DNA from: Ignelater luminosus
Taxonomy: Eukaryota; Arthropoda; Insecta; Coleoptera; Elateridae
DNA length: 64,000 nucleotides
Direction of reading: 5' to 3'
NCBI GenBank assembly: GCA_011009095.1
Contig: VTPC01008357.1
Location: 67,238-131,237 of the forward strand
The notes beneath the pieces were generated by a model. That model worked only from the letters and a program-made list of their open reading frames with translations. It searched no databases and was not told the origin of the DNA. This document shows positions 49,696 to 61,801 of the stretch, piece by piece (the stretch's first letter is position 1; each line of letters begins with the position of its first letter). Both the position numbers and the translations under genes were made by a program.

Positions 49696-49934
49696 CTGCC
49701 ATGTCTTGCCTAAAACTATCAAAACCTGCTTACTATACTACCAGATCTTGTGAACTACCGTCACATCTTTCCAAACTAGTACTAGGCCCTACTAATATAA
49801 GTACTGCAAAATTTTGAAAATACTACCCTAAGATCCTTGAATTAAATTAAACTGATACGAGTAGAACGTGATATTAGTGATGCAAGACAGTACTTTACAA
49901 GATCTGGCAGTACTAAGGCAGGACGACATGGCAG
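49696..49934. repeat. imperfect inverted repeat
   Basis: CTGCCATGTCTTGCC and CCAGATCTTGTGAA on the left (49696-49754) reappear inverted on the right (TTACAAGATCTGG at 49895 and GGCAGGACGACATGGCAG at 49917). Probably an old foldback element; its true ends are not resolved. Confidence 0.6.
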
Positions 49935-50139
49935 TTGAAAGAAGTTATGGTAAGACTTAACGATAATAATAGGTAAGTATACTTGGTGGTGGTATTAAGC
50001 AGGATTTGACACAAAATTAAAATTTAACAGAAATCTTCCCATTAACAGAGTTCCCATACTTTACAATAAAAAATAATTTCATTTTGTACACCTATAGCGG
50101 AAGCTATAGTAATGATACTAATTTTGATTATAGTAAGGT

Positions 50140-51765
50140 GTAAGGTGTTTACGGAACGAGACAGAAACAGACGCTTTATTAAGTTTTTGTATCTTTGTAA
50201 GGTTGTGTTGAACACAACAATATCAGTAATATTGCATTTGAGTTGTTTAATATATGTGACAACCTTGATGATGATGGGGAATTTACAACTGCATTGGTCC
50301 TGTAAAACATTAAGTGCACTTATTGTGTGCTTCTAGTAGTTCTTGTTGCAATATGAAGGCCAAACTTTCCTAAAAGCAATAGACAATAGACAATATTGTT
50401 GAGAATTCTGCATATCATGGACAGACCAAGCAGTTCTCTTCTTTGCACTAGTGTTAATGAATCAAAGGAAATTTGAAGAAACCTATAATACAAGTAGTTA
50501 ATAAATCTGTTTTGAACTTTCTTAATGTTGTCGCAATATATAGCTTATTGAAGGCTCCAAACAATCATGCAATGGCATAATACAACGTACCTAATAAGAG
50601 TGTTTGGATTATTAAATTTTTTTGTAGATCTCATAATGAAATCTAAAGAATTATGTGCTTTTATAACAATCTTGTCTACGTGTGCATCAAAGATTAAGAT
50701 CTTTAACTAATAATGTTCTCGTTAAGTGTTTACAAGCAACTGGAGGAATTTTGACGAGATAAACTTAAGAACTTGAATGGCGTACTAGGCGTAAAGGATC
50801 ATGAGTGGGAACTTGGAAAGCTGGAGTTGGAACTGAGGAAGAGAATAGCAAAATACTTTGTATGCAGCTTAATGTTGTGCAGGTGTGAGACATGAACTAT
50901 AATGAAGAAGGATACGAAAAAAGTAAAAGCGCTGGAGATGTGTGGAAGGATAAAGTTAGGTATGAGGAACTGCTGATAAGGGTTTGAGAGCAAAGATCAA
51001 TGTTGGAAACAATTAACATTAGGCAAAGAAATTGGTTAGGACATGTTTTAAGAAAGGATTGTTTGATGAGAGATGTGTTGGAAAGGAGTGTAGAGGGAAG
51101 AGGTAGCAGGGGAGAAAAAAAAGGACAAAGATAATGGACAATGTGAAGAGTGGACCGAGTTATAGTGAGATAAAGAGATTGATTCAAGACAGAAAAAAGT
51201 GGAGAGAATTCACGGGCCCTGCATTAGGCAGAACACTTATGATGATGAGTGATGCGTTACTCAAGATAGGTATAAGAATGATTTATATAATGTCTGTCTC
51301 GGGTAAACGTTATTACTGCACATGTATTTACATTTAAATCTAAATGATCAACTTGGCAATAACCGTGCAAGTTTAGATCAGACTGTAATCTATAATGCAA
51401 TCTTGAAGAGACTCCAACTTTTAAGAAAAGCTTACAATCGTCTGCATACAGGAGAAAGTTGAAATTCTAGAAGCATGTATGTATATCGTTTATAAATATG
51501 TTAAAGAAAAGCGGACCTATAAGTGCCTTGAGATACTCCAGATGTTGCTGTATAGGATTCTGAAAGGAATGAACAAAGTATGATGTGTATATTGGTTGTT
51601 TTTTCGCCCATTGCTCTTAATAAAAAAATAAAAAGACAGATACAACAGATCCTATATGGTTAACTCAAAAACATTGCTTGTGGTAACCTGCCTGTCTAAA
51701 GACAGATGATTGTTTTTTAAAAACCTAACAGTACGATAAACGCCAAGACATCAAAGGAAGTTTGG
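50140..51765 (-). mobile_element. Jockey-like LINE remnant, interrupted
   Basis: The minus strand carries degraded reverse transcriptase in order. TSGVSQG and IGPLFFNIFINDIH lie near 51560-51490, the catalytic LLYADDCKLF near 51450, and SDLNLHGYCQVDH near 51360. After a gap come FDAHVDKIVIKAHNSLDFIM and RSTKKFNNPNTLIRYVVLCH near 50700-50590, then VQNRFINYLYYRFLQ and QRRELLGLSMICRILNN. Frameshifts and stops rule out activity. The gap is filled by a plus-strand LINE fragment at about 50726-51335, so this copy is the older of the two. Confidence 0.8.
50726..51335 (+). mobile_element. second LINE fragment nested in the Jockey remnant
   Basis: Plus-strand frames give the C-terminal end of a different non-LTR reverse transcriptase: IMKKDTKKVKALEM near 50900, RQRNWLGHVLRKDCLMRDVL near 51025-51080, then RGSRGEKKRTKIMDNVK and YSEIKRLIQDRKKWREF near 51110-51210. 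The RxRxWLGHVLR motif and the Arg-rich tail are typical of RTE/Jockey-related LINE 3' ends. Frames are broken and the 5' part is missing, as in 5'-truncated insertions. Confidence 0.75.
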
Positions 51766-51769
51766 CCAG

Positions 51770-53326
51770 AGTATTCATCTTCTTATTCTCTTGTAAGGTA
51801 CTTCGATATGTTTAGTATCCATAACAACTTGCTAAAATTGAAGTGTTTTTTTAGTTCTTGGAATCCTGGAATTATAATTTCAAGGTTATAGCTCAAAAGA
51901 TGGCAAAGTCCTTATTCGTCTTGGATGTTGAGCCTATGTAAGTATGTCAATTAGAACAATAGTGTTGCAGGTTCTGAATAATATTTTTAGTTTAGTCTTA
52001 GGGCTTAAAGATATGTTCATCTCTGTGGAGCTGTTTGTAAACCAGATGGAAGAAGAAAGCTGAACAGTTTATAAATAGGCAGAAGACCTCTCTTAAACTG
52101 CGACTCAAAGACGATTCCGTCTTCTTTCAATGTAGCCAGAATCGTAAATAGCAGACATAATTACTTGTTATTGTGAAAGTGTTAAAAATACCAGATATGA
52201 TACCATATGAAAATAATGGCGTATGTCTACAGTTGTAATTATTATATAGACTAATACTATGATGAAGTGAAAAGCTTCCTGAACCATCTTTTATATACTA
52301 GTAGCTCTGCTAAAAGTTTTACGAAATTTCGATATCACGAATACACGAGTGAAGTTTCCTGACGCTGTATGAGTGTCTATGGTATTCTTTCCGCATTCCT
52401 TTGGCAGAAATCTGATCACTGTAATCATGTGCTACCTGAGTTTCCCACTAAACAAAACATATTTTGCTGTAGTCAATAAAATTTACATTAAAATCTTTTT
52501 AAAACTTGTTTAACTTTCCAAAGAATTTACTAAGTTATAACGTCATTAATATGTAGCTATTAGATGTAGTCGTTTTAAATCTCAATGTAGCTTAATTGAA
52601 AATTTAAAACTAGACTGATTATAAAAAACGTTTTTTAAAGTTCTTTTACTTTTTCTTAGAAATAATGAAATTCAAACCTTAATTTTCTTAAGTTTGGGAG
52701 TTCAAATTCAAATGTTACGCCCCTAAATATTTGTATAAAATTAACTGACCACATTAAATAAAATTAAAAGACAATTCAGTTATTATCTACTAATTATAAG
52801 CTTAATCTAGATAAAGTTTACTCAGGCAGTGCGTCATAACGGTCTGACTAAATACTTTTGTGTAAACATTAATAATAAAAACATTAAAAATTTCCTTTCA
52901 TTACTCTATCTTTCAAATGACTCGGTAATAGTTTGTTTGTTTATTGTAAGATTGTCTATAAACCTCAAAAAGGCCACTGCATTAAATACTTAGATAACTA
53001 CTAACACATTCTAGTTGTGGGCATGATGTTCTAATAAACTATTTTAGAGGTAAGAACTTTCTAACTTTCTAACTTTTTTTTATTGATTTATTCTAAATTC
53101 CTTTTCAAATTATTTACAGGTACGCCTCTGATTCCAAACGATTGACCAATTAGGGAATTTTACTAATGTATTGGTAGAATTGCAGTTTTGGAGGGAAACC
53201 GTTATTATAACTGTCAATGTCGCAGTTGTTGACAAGCTTTTGGCTCTTTAAATCCCTTTAACTTTGTGTGTGCGTGTGGTTTTGTGTTAAATAACTAAAG
53301 TGTACTTGCATCTTTATTAGAAAAAA
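51770..53326. other. spacer and Cdt1 promoter region
   Basis: AT-rich. Nothing coding is seen. The last few hundred bases lie upstream of the Cdt1 start. Confidence 0.45.
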
Positions 53327-55198
53327 ATGTCGCAACCGTCGATAGCGAATTATTTTAATACAAGAAAACGGCCGGCGGTCGATCAAGCAAATATAAACAG
53401 AGCAAGAAAAGTGTTGTTATTGGATGGAGATGATACACCAAAAAAAGTGGTTAGAAACCTTGCAGAAACGACTACAAAATCAGACACACTTAACAATAAT
53501 ATCAAAGTTGACACAAATATAAAGTCATCAATTGTGCTGGAAAATAAAAAAATTAACTCACCATCTTCTATTGTGAAAAAGAAAATTGCATCTGTGGCAA
53601 GGATCAAGAAAACATCTGGTGTAACTAAACTGGGAAATATTGAAGAATTATTGAACAATATGGGTAGGAATAAAGTCGAAGAAGATGTTTCTTCTGATAA
53701 TAATACACATGTTGTTGCGGAACCTGTTACTCCAACAAAAGAAGCACAATGTATTCCAGAACCAGATGCCCCAAAAAAATTAAATGCGATGGATAAAATC
53801 AAACTTTCTGGTAAAGAGCCAACATTAGCTGAACTTAAGCATAAATTAAGTCGCAGTGAACGTTTGGCCGATCTAAAAGCATCACTGGCTCGTTTTAAGC
53901 AAGCAGAAAAGCGACTAGAGGTAGCTGAGAAAAAAACACAGCAATTAAAGGAATCGCCTTCATTAAAGAACTTTAAAGCAATAGAATTAGAAGTAAATGT
54001 CAGTCCTCAGAAAACACAGTCTCCTGAGAAGCTGTATCTTAGCCCAAAGAAGGAATCCAAAGCACGTAAGAATTTATTTGGTGTACTTAGTCCCATCAAA
54101 AATGCTATGTCAATGCCAGCAACCTCCTTAAAAGAAGCTGTAGTACCTGTTAAAGAATCTCTTACGTTACCTTATAAGTATCGTTGTCTTGCTGAAATAT
54201 TTCGTGCAATTGATACTGTGTCTCAGATAATGTATAATCGTAAGGAGACAATAACATTGAAGAAACTCAAACCTGCAGTGGAAGAAATGTTAAAACGTAA
54301 TTTAACTGAAAAACATCTAGGACAAATGAAATCTTTGTATCCAGATGCTTTTAATTATCAAAGAGAGAAATTAAGGGAGTTTGGAAGTGGTACTAGACGA
54401 GAGCACTGGGAATTAGTTGTCACACCAAATGTGGAACAGCAAAGTATAACATCTGAAATTTTACTGCAGAGGCGTAGGAAATTGTTTAAGATCTTAATTG
54501 AGAAATTAAAAGTTTACCATAAAGAATTCCTTGCAACACTTGATCCTCCAATTGAAGTTAACCATGAGAAGATTGCACGTTGGCATCCAGAATTTGATAT
54601 CGAAAGAGTTCCTGATATTGAAGTTTCTGATTTACCAGAACCTCCAAATGAAGAAAAATTCACCACTGGTTCTCAAGTATTAGATAAAGCTAGAGCTATG
54701 TTTAATTGTAATACACGTATGGAGAGAGCTTTAGAAAAATTGAAACAATCACGGGAAACACAGACACCTCCAAAATCAGTATTAGAAAGTGGATCTATAC
54801 TAAAAGGAATTCCTAAAGCGTTATTAGAAAAGGTAAGGCAGAGACAGGCTGCAAAGGCTTTTGAATCAATGACGCGTTCAGCTGATAAGGAAAAGGAGGC
54901 TCAATTGTATGCTAAACTACCAGAAGTAGCAGGATTGGCTCGATATTTGTTTGTTTCTGAAAAGAAAAATACTTTACCTTTAGAATTGGTATTAGATAAG
55001 CTTTGTAACAGTTATAGATTGTTTACTAATCAGAAAGAAATGGAAACATATTTGAAAACTATTGAAAAAGAGGTTGGTGGATGGTTAACGTTTTATGAAA
55101 AAACTGGTTGTGTATATGTTAAATTAGATAGAGCAGCTGACTTAAGTTTAGTTAAAAACAAACTGCAAAATTTAGCAAATAAAAAGATGTCAGTTTAG
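53327..55198 (+). CDS. Cdt1: DNA replication licensing factor Cdt1
   Basis: One intronless frame of 623 aa. Cdt1 loads MCM2-7 on origins in G1 and is destroyed in S phase or held by geminin. The N-terminus QPSIANYF is a PIP box followed by RKR, the arrangement used for PCNA-coupled CRL4-Cdt2 degradation; the classical TD pair of the PIP degron is absent. Residues about 40-275 are low complexity with several SP and TP sites. The geminin-binding/CDT1 domain runs about 279-440 (LTLPYKYRCLAEIFRAIDT, RWHPEFDIERVPDIE). The C-terminal winged helix (about 500-615) includes LARYLFVSEKK and VYVKLDRAADL. An in-frame TAG 9 bp before the ATG fixes the start. Confidence 0.97.
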   Translation: MSQPSIANYFNTRKRPAVDQANINRARKVLLLDGDDTPKKVVRNLAETTTKSDTLNNNIKVDTNIKSSIVLENKKINSPSSIVKKKIASVARIKKTSGVTKLGNIEELLNNMGRNKVEEDVSSDNNTHVVAEPVTPTKEAQCIPEPDAPKKLNAMDKIKLSGKEPTLAELKHKLSRSERLADLKASLARFKQAEKRLEVAEKKTQQLKESPSLKNFKAIELEVNVSPQKTQSPEKLYLSPKKESKARKNLFGVLSPIKNAMSMPATSLKEAVVPVKESLTLPYKYRCLAEIFRAIDTVSQIMYNRKETITLKKLKPAVEEMLKRNLTEKHLGQMKSLYPDAFNYQREKLREFGSGTRREHWELVVTPNVEQQSITSEILLQRRRKLFKILIEKLKVYHKEFLATLDPPIEVNHEKIARWHPEFDIERVPDIEVSDLPEPPNEEKFTTGSQVLDKARAMFNCNTRMERALEKLKQSRETQTPPKSVLESGSILKGIPKALLEKVRQRQAAKAFESMTRSADKEKEAQLYAKLPEVAGLARYLFVSEKKNTLPLELVLDKLCNSYRLFTNQKEMETYLKTIEKEVGGWLTFYEKTGCVYVKLDRAADLSLVKNKLQNLANKKMSV

Positions 55199-58100
55199 TA
55201 GTATAATAAGTCATTGTTATGTAAACTAGATAATAAGCAAAAGATCAATTAAAAAGGCATAAGATTGTAATTATTAAGTAATTAATGTTCTGTTAAGTGA
55301 GTTATATTTAATATTTACTTCCTTAATTTAGATATTAATTAGAAATTCTACCAATGTAAAATCTAATAGCAAATATGACACGACAATTGAATTTCTGTTA
55401 TTTATAAATTATTTCTCCAATTAGATGTAGATTATGTGTGGAGATATAAATTTTTTATTGATTTTTAGTATTTTAATAAAATTTTTAAGCAGTGGTTACT
55501 GCTTTTGATGGAGTATTTTAATCTCCTAATTTCCACTATCTAAAAATTATCCTCTATTTAGGTGTTTACTAATAGAAAATTTTGTTTTGCATAAAATGTT
55601 CGAATTATAATAAATATTTCAAAGTACAAGGTGATTATAGATTTGAGATAATAACCTGTAATGACTGAAAGTCAATGAATAAATAGCATCAATTATGCCA
55701 ATTGTATTAGTAGTTTCCTTGTGATTCTAAGAATTCATTACTATTATAATGGCATTTACTGTAATTTCTTTGATAAGTTAATTTTATGACTGCAATCAAA
55801 GAATCCAGAAGTGGCTTACTCAGAAGTGAAAAGAGACATTTTTGGTGTTTTGAAATCAAATTCCATTTATAAATAAAATTTCACTGTTATAAGTTGAACA
55901 AATGGCAATTAGAACAGGATATGAGAAAAAGCAAATTCATGCTATGCTTACAACAGCTATTAGTGCTTTTATGATAAATCTCAGTACTTATCTTGAAGTA
56001 TTAGATAAATAAATAAACAAATAAATGTGGTTTACATAATGGTATGAATATTAGCAGAAACAACAATAATTAAGGTTTACTTAAGAAAAATTAAGTTTGT
56101 GGTTCTGTTTTGCAATTTATTTTTCTGTATATTCCCTTGAAAATTCAATGAGGGTATGTAAAAAAAAGTTTTAAGCTTGCCGCTAATAATTATTATATTT
56201 AATAAATATTTCTATTCATGAGTAATATCAGAAAGTTTGAAATTTTGGGTTTTAACATTTATTAGACATTTCAATATCATAAAAATGTACATAAATATAC
56301 ACAATGCCCTAATTGCTTAATAAATAACAATTATTTGTTATAGATTATTATACTAATTAGTAGATATTTAAGTGATGTTGAAAGATTATCTTGGTTAAAT
56401 TTTACTCTGATTTTTGTGTTTTTAATCTGCAACAAAGTTTTAAACAACATTAATAATTATTGTTAAAATATAAAAATGTATAATAAAAGATAGTTTCTTA
56501 AAGCCAAATAAACAGAAAAATTTAATAAAAGTTGTTATCCTTACTTTCATGCAGTCTATTTTTTTTCCTGTATCACTGAATCTACAGATATTCAAGTTCT
56601 TTTGTAGTAAAATGAAAATGAAATTTATACCATGCATTTATAATAAAGTACATATGCTGTCTCCTAATTTACTTGGAAATGGCAAAGAAAGAAGGGAAGA
56701 TTATGTCATACTAGAAACAAAAGATCAAAGAAAGACAGGTAAATGGCACTCATTTTAGCTCAAGTACTTAAAAGAAACCGATTCTTTTATATAAAGGGGG
56801 TTGGTGACAACTTATCTAAAGTTCTTTTTATTATTAAAAAAAAATGGAATCAATACCTTCTTAATTTCCTCATCTCATTTAAAGTTTTGAGTTATATAGG
56901 GCGGTTCAATTGCAAATTCAAAGTAAATGCAGCATAACAATCTCAGGAAGTAGAAAAAAAAATTAATACATGTTCTGAACTGCTCTTTCCTACCGAATTC
57001 ATTCCTGCACTAAAAATTTTAATACTTGCTCTTGCTTCTGAGCTGTGAGCAAAATTCAATTTTTCCAGAACTTCTCTAAGGGGCTGTATCTTGGTTATTT
57101 GAAACAATAAAACTAAACCTTTTGTTGAAGGTTTCTTGTGAGGATATAAGCACAAAACAGTATAAACAAGGTATGTCTGTTTGAGAGAAGTTGAAGTGAA
57201 TCCCCTTGTATGTATCTAGATATTTATTATGTGTTTAGCTTGCATTGAGTTTATATACATCTTAGGTGTTTTTAAACAAAGCATTTGAGAGTTAAGAAAT
57301 AATAAATGTTAGTGACAGTAATCCAATACAAAAGACGTCGTTAAAGTTATTCAACAATAATACTGTGTGATCAAATTAACAAAAATCAAGCAGGCTATAT
57401 AATTAAACCTTAGGTTGGTATATATAATAAATAAACTTTTATTGGTAGTACTTGACAGTTCCTTATTCATAACCTAAAATGTAAAACTGTTGAGTACCTA
57501 ATTGACAGAGTTAGAGACAAATTTAAATAAATTAAAATTGAGTTGGTTTTTTCTATTTTTAAGTAATAAATTAAAATTTACGGTATAATTACAGATAAAA
57601 AATTCAAAACAATTTTAATTTAAATATTACTACCTCTGACACTTTAATTAAAATGTAGAACTTTCAAGTGCAAAAAGATGCATTTGTTTACGATTTATAT
57701 CAACCTAAGGGTTGATTGCATGGTCTATTCGATTTGATCAATGATCAAGTAGTATTACAAAGACACATGTAACTGTTAATAACAAGAATTGCATGGGACG
57801 CTTTTAGGACATCATCCTCATGCTGCTTTTGAATTTTCTACAAACCATGACGCACTTGAATTTGCAAATTATATTAATACTGCAATAGCTCTCTTATTGA
57901 TTGAAATATAATTATCTAGTAGGCGGCAAAACGACCACAGTTGCTGAAGCTATGAGCCTCAGCCACAAAACAACTTATAACAAACTGTATAATTGTATAT
58001 ACTCTGTGGTATTTTAAAAACGCTAAAAACAGACATATCATACATTCATAGACACTTATGCTAATAAAAAAAAAAGGTTATTACAATTACATTCTGTCAA

Positions 58101-60050
58101 TTTTATCGTGTATTACTGATCATGATTAATGTTACCTATGAAATTTACTTTCGTGTAATATGTGTTGCCTATCTACTTGTAGTGTTTTAAAAAACGGCAC
58201 TGCATTATCCTGAAAGTTGAAAAAATGGCAAATTACGATATGACAAAGCATATCATAATCATAAAACAACCAAATAAAATGAAAATTTAAATTAAACCAT
58301 TAGGAATATCAGAGAAATTTTCTACTTTTTCCAAATAGCTAAAATACAACTTTTAAATGAGATTTTAAAAAACTATTTTTGTTTATAAATTATAGTTTGA
58401 AAACAAAAGCACACATAGAAATTCTAATTGCATTAATGAATTAGCCTATTCAGTTTGTTTTTAGCTTCTCTGGATATCGAGATATCCCATATTTGTATTT
58501 ACCATGCATTTATATACGATGCATTTGGTTCTTCCTGCACTGAGGTGCTTCCTTGTAAGAATTAATTTTATAATGTTACATATCCCGTTTTTTTTAATAA
58601 TGTTTTGCTTCCACGAGTGTTAGAATGCAGTACAAATTTGTTGTGATGAACATGGGATAGTATTTCTTTGTTTACTACTAGCAGTTTATGTATTTTGTTG
58701 AATACAGTAATACATAGACGGTTGGTTTGTGCAAGCCCCACAGTCTACGAGTAGATCACAACTACGCGTTCGCGTTGCTGGCGTGGTATTACTTAAATTA
58801 CATTAAGAAGCTAAATATAGTATAGAATTTGGTTTGCGAGGCTTGTGCAAACCGAATAATTACATTGCACGTCTGTGCATGACCGAGTAACACTTCTCAT
58901 TTTAGCTGTTTGGTTTACGGGCGCGTGCTGTATATAAAAGTATTAGACCTTTTCATATTTATTTATTTAGAATTGTATACAGATTCTTCTATTTTTCTTG
59001 GCAGATACATTGATTACGTTGTCATATTAGCAATATCAAATAATACTATTTCCGTAGGGCGTAGCTTAGGCATATGCATGCCAACCAAGGCCAATACATA
59101 ATCTACAAATTACATAACTAATTAATAAGACAATTAAACAAAGTCAAACTGTCAATTTGACAATTAATTTTTACTGAGAATGGATTAACTATAAGATGTG
59201 AATTTTGTTTTCATAGCCTACTGGGAACTGAAATTTTAATGATCGCATGTTATATTGTATACTATGCGTTTACCGCATCCACTTACTGAACTTTCAATCT
59301 ACTCTGCTGACCTCATGGAGTCTTGTAGATACTTTACTGATGTTCATTTTGTTAACCTAAACGTAGTGAATCCGTGAGTATCTATAATAGAATTTCTTCA
59401 TTTGGTGATTGATGGGTATCTAACTCGAATCACGTAAGCTGCTATTAATATTTTCGACGTTGTTACTGAGGTGGTTCTAGAGCGGATCGTGAAACGCAAC
59501 TTTTACTTCATGTTAACTTTCTCTAAGTAAGTTAAAAAGGAGAAGTGCACAGCATGGCGTGGGATTTTTGTAGGAAAGCACTAAGTAACAGGTCGCTCGA
59601 GGTGTCTTGTAAGATCTTTGATCTTTGGACAGATCAAGTTCGTTGAGTCAATAAGGATAGCTGAATACATAGTCACCTAATTTCTATTAATACCTATGTA
59701 GGTGATGGCTTGGTAGATGAAGGAACGTTTCTAAACTAGGACTCGCCAGATTTTCTTGATCAAAAATTTATTGATTAACCATTTCCCCTTTCCTTAGACT
59801 TTAATTAGGGATATTATACAAAATATTAGTTTCTTCTGTTGTGTTAGATTGTGTATCTCGGTATAAAATGCCATTTCTCTCCAATTCAATATTTCACTGG
59901 GTTATCTTATTTATTTGCACAAAGCACTTTGGAAGAGGTAGATCAAGGCAAAAATTGACAAACTGGTTATTCCAAAAAACTACTTAGAAATGTAGATCAA
60001 AGCAGATTCTAAAAAGATAAGGAATGGTTGGAAGGGCATAACCTTTTTTA
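55199..60050. other. long spacer, essentially featureless
   Basis: Begins with the Cdt1 3' UTR. The remaining roughly 4.5 kb is AT-rich. Short frames at 56549-56937 and 58910-59101 lack any recognisable product. A near-inverse pair, GGTTTGTGCAAGCC at about 58723 and GGCTTGTGCAAACC at about 58840, is the only structure noticed. Confidence 0.45.
55475..55480 (+). terminator. AATAAA poly(A) signal, candidate for Cdt1
   Basis: Canonical hexamer about 280 bp after the stop codon. Confidence 0.45.
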
Positions 60051-60089
60051 GAGCGGACACGAAAAGAGACTACTTACATAAAAAGATGT

Positions 60090-60400
60090 GTTTAGTTTTG
60101 ACGCCTATAGTTGTAACAAAGAACCAAGTAATAAAAAACAAAGGCAAAAAGAGCGAAGTGACTCCCTGTTGGATTTTCTTGAGAGTGACATAGAAGTGTT
60201 CTTAGAAACTTGACAGATTCTTTTGCACTTAGATTTAAATAGCAAGTATGTAAACTTATTCTGAAATATGAAAACGCGTCAGTTGGAGCTTTCTTTGTAA
60301 TAAGGTCTTTTCTGGAAAGCAGCTGTAGTTTGATTCATACTGGAAGACTACCTAGTGTATAAAAAAGAGCCCTTCTGTTACAACAAATAAAATGTATAAA
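60090..60400 (+). pseudogene. possible hAT transposase C-terminal remnant
   Basis: In shifting plus frames the order of motifs resembles the hAT dimerisation domain: an acidic SDSLLDFLESDIEVF, then LDLNSKYVNLF, LKYENASVGAF, RSFLESSCSLIHTGRLPSV and KRALLLQQIKC. In intact hATs the equivalent is LFLKYNT-x-ERLFS-x-ILTxxRxRLSxxxFExLLLLK. The frame is broken and the similarity is weak, so this is tentative. Confidence 0.35.
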
Positions 60401-60664
60401 TTAATTAATATCAAGGCGAAAGAAAAAATTGAGAAGTACAAAATACATGGAAAACTTAAAAATGCGCCAAAAAGTATCTTCAAGCAACAATGGAAAATTG
60501 GAAATAAATTAAATTCTTACCTCATAAAAAGTTTTGCACTACTTCCTCTATTTTTGCATAACATAGGAAGAATCATCTTGGAACAGTAACAGAAGCAATC
60601 CGATCAGTTTTCAAAACTAAATTGTCAACGTTTGCCATAAAAAAATCAAATGTGATGAATAACT

Positions 60665-61732
60665 TTACAGGTATGGATCTGTATTTACTGCTTGTTCTAC
60701 GTCAACTAGGATACTATACAATCGTTTCTTTATATCTTCATGGGCAGCAGCACGTGGAACTCGGTCCTCATTTTCAGGATTTGCACACTGACGAAGTACA
60801 GACATTAATTCTGCCGGAGCATATTGAGATAAAAGCAAACCAGGTAACAACATCCTATTTGACATCCTCCAGCCCAAAAATATTTTCTCACAAATAATCT
60901 GTAGGTTATTGTTAGAAACTGTACTATCACACTGTCTTTCTTTATTACATTTGCCACGACAATCGAAAATCTTACAATCTTCATCTTGTTCACAACTTCC
61001 TATATTCTTCAGAAACTTATTGATTATGGATTTTGGATAAATTGCGTCTAAATCTAAAATTTTTACTCTACCATTTTCTGGATCTGTCACACCAAAATCA
61101 CGTAGTTTCACGTCACACAAATGAAGAGGTTCTTTAAAATTATTTTCAAGTTCTTCTAGCAGCTCCATTAACAATAATGAATATTTTAAGTTTTGTCCCC
61201 AGTTTTCTCTTGTATCCTTATCGTACAATATAGAAAACGGTTCTGGCATTGGTTCTACATATTCCACAGCAAAATAAGGCCCGCACGTACCGAGCACTTG
61301 TGGAAAAACATCTCTATTTGAGTACGCACTCGAAAGAAGATATTCGTTATCTTGTATTAATATCCATATATTATCCATCTCGGTTCGACGTTTATTCAAA
61401 TCTGATTCTTTGTGTTTTGGTTTAAAGTGCGCTAACTTATTTATAACGTCATTGGAAAGGGTATGGTTGAGCATGTTTTTTGTAACAGCACGAATGGTGG
61501 AAATAAATTCTTTTTCCGTGGGGTATTTCAAGGCACCATTGTCGTACCAGTGGAGTGCTGGTATAGCCGTATCAGCTAATTTAAAAACTAATTTAGTATC
61601 ACCCCATATTGCTCCAAAAACTGTTTCTTTTACTGTGTGGTAAGCGTGGCAGGATAGAGAAAATATTTCTTTAGATTCGCAAACTGGAATGCATAATGTA
61701 CCATCTGCTGCCCCTTTTCTGTATAAATCACA
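60665..61732 (-). CDS. DIPK1/FAM69-like kinase-related protein, last exon
   Basis: The terminal exon encodes 355 aa after a clear acceptor (TTTATTTGTTTCAG before TGTGAT), phase 0. The first codons, CDLYRKGAADGTLCIPVCE, match the Cys-rich start of the FAM69 lumenal domain. HLCDVKLRDFGV stands where the catalytic loop is, and VKILDLDAIYP at the metal-binding position. A family Cys cluster follows (SCEQDEDCKIFDCRGKCNKE). FAM69 proteins are type II ER membrane proteins with divergent kinase folds. The EF-hand loop of human DIPK1A is not conserved here (about residues 125-140). The upstream exon with the membrane anchor was not found within 2.3 kb, so the gene is partial. Confidence 0.85.
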   Translation of the reverse strand, partial: CDLYRKGAADGTLCIPVCESKEIFSLSCHAYHTVKETVFGAIWGDTKLVFKLADTAIPALHWYDNGALKYPTEKEFISTIRAVTKNMLNHTLSNDVINKLAHFKPKHKESDLNKRRTEMDNIWILIQDNEYLLSSAYSNRDVFPQVLGTCGPYFAVEYVEPMPEPFSILYDKDTRENWGQNLKYSLLLMELLEELENNFKEPLHLCDVKLRDFGVTDPENGRVKILDLDAIYPKSIINKFLKNIGSCEQDEDCKIFDCRGKCNKERQCDSTVSNNNLQIICEKIFLGWRMSNRMLLPGLLLSQYAPAELMSVLRQCANPENEDRVPRAAAHEDIKKRLYSILVDVEQAVNTDPYL

Positions 61733-61801
61733 CTGAAACAAATAAAGAACTTTAATACAAGTTGACAAAACTACTAAAAAGGTGTTATTTTCCAATTTCA
61801 A

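Larger units (their letters stand above)
48230..50130. other. spacer with two small inverted-repeat elements
   Basis: Holds the MITE at 48527-48721 and the inverted repeat at 49696-49934. No coding frame is supported. Confidence 0.5.

Noticed and set aside
50799-51187. Minus-strand ORFs antisense to the nested LINE
   Set aside because: Shadows of the plus-strand reverse transcriptase remnant.
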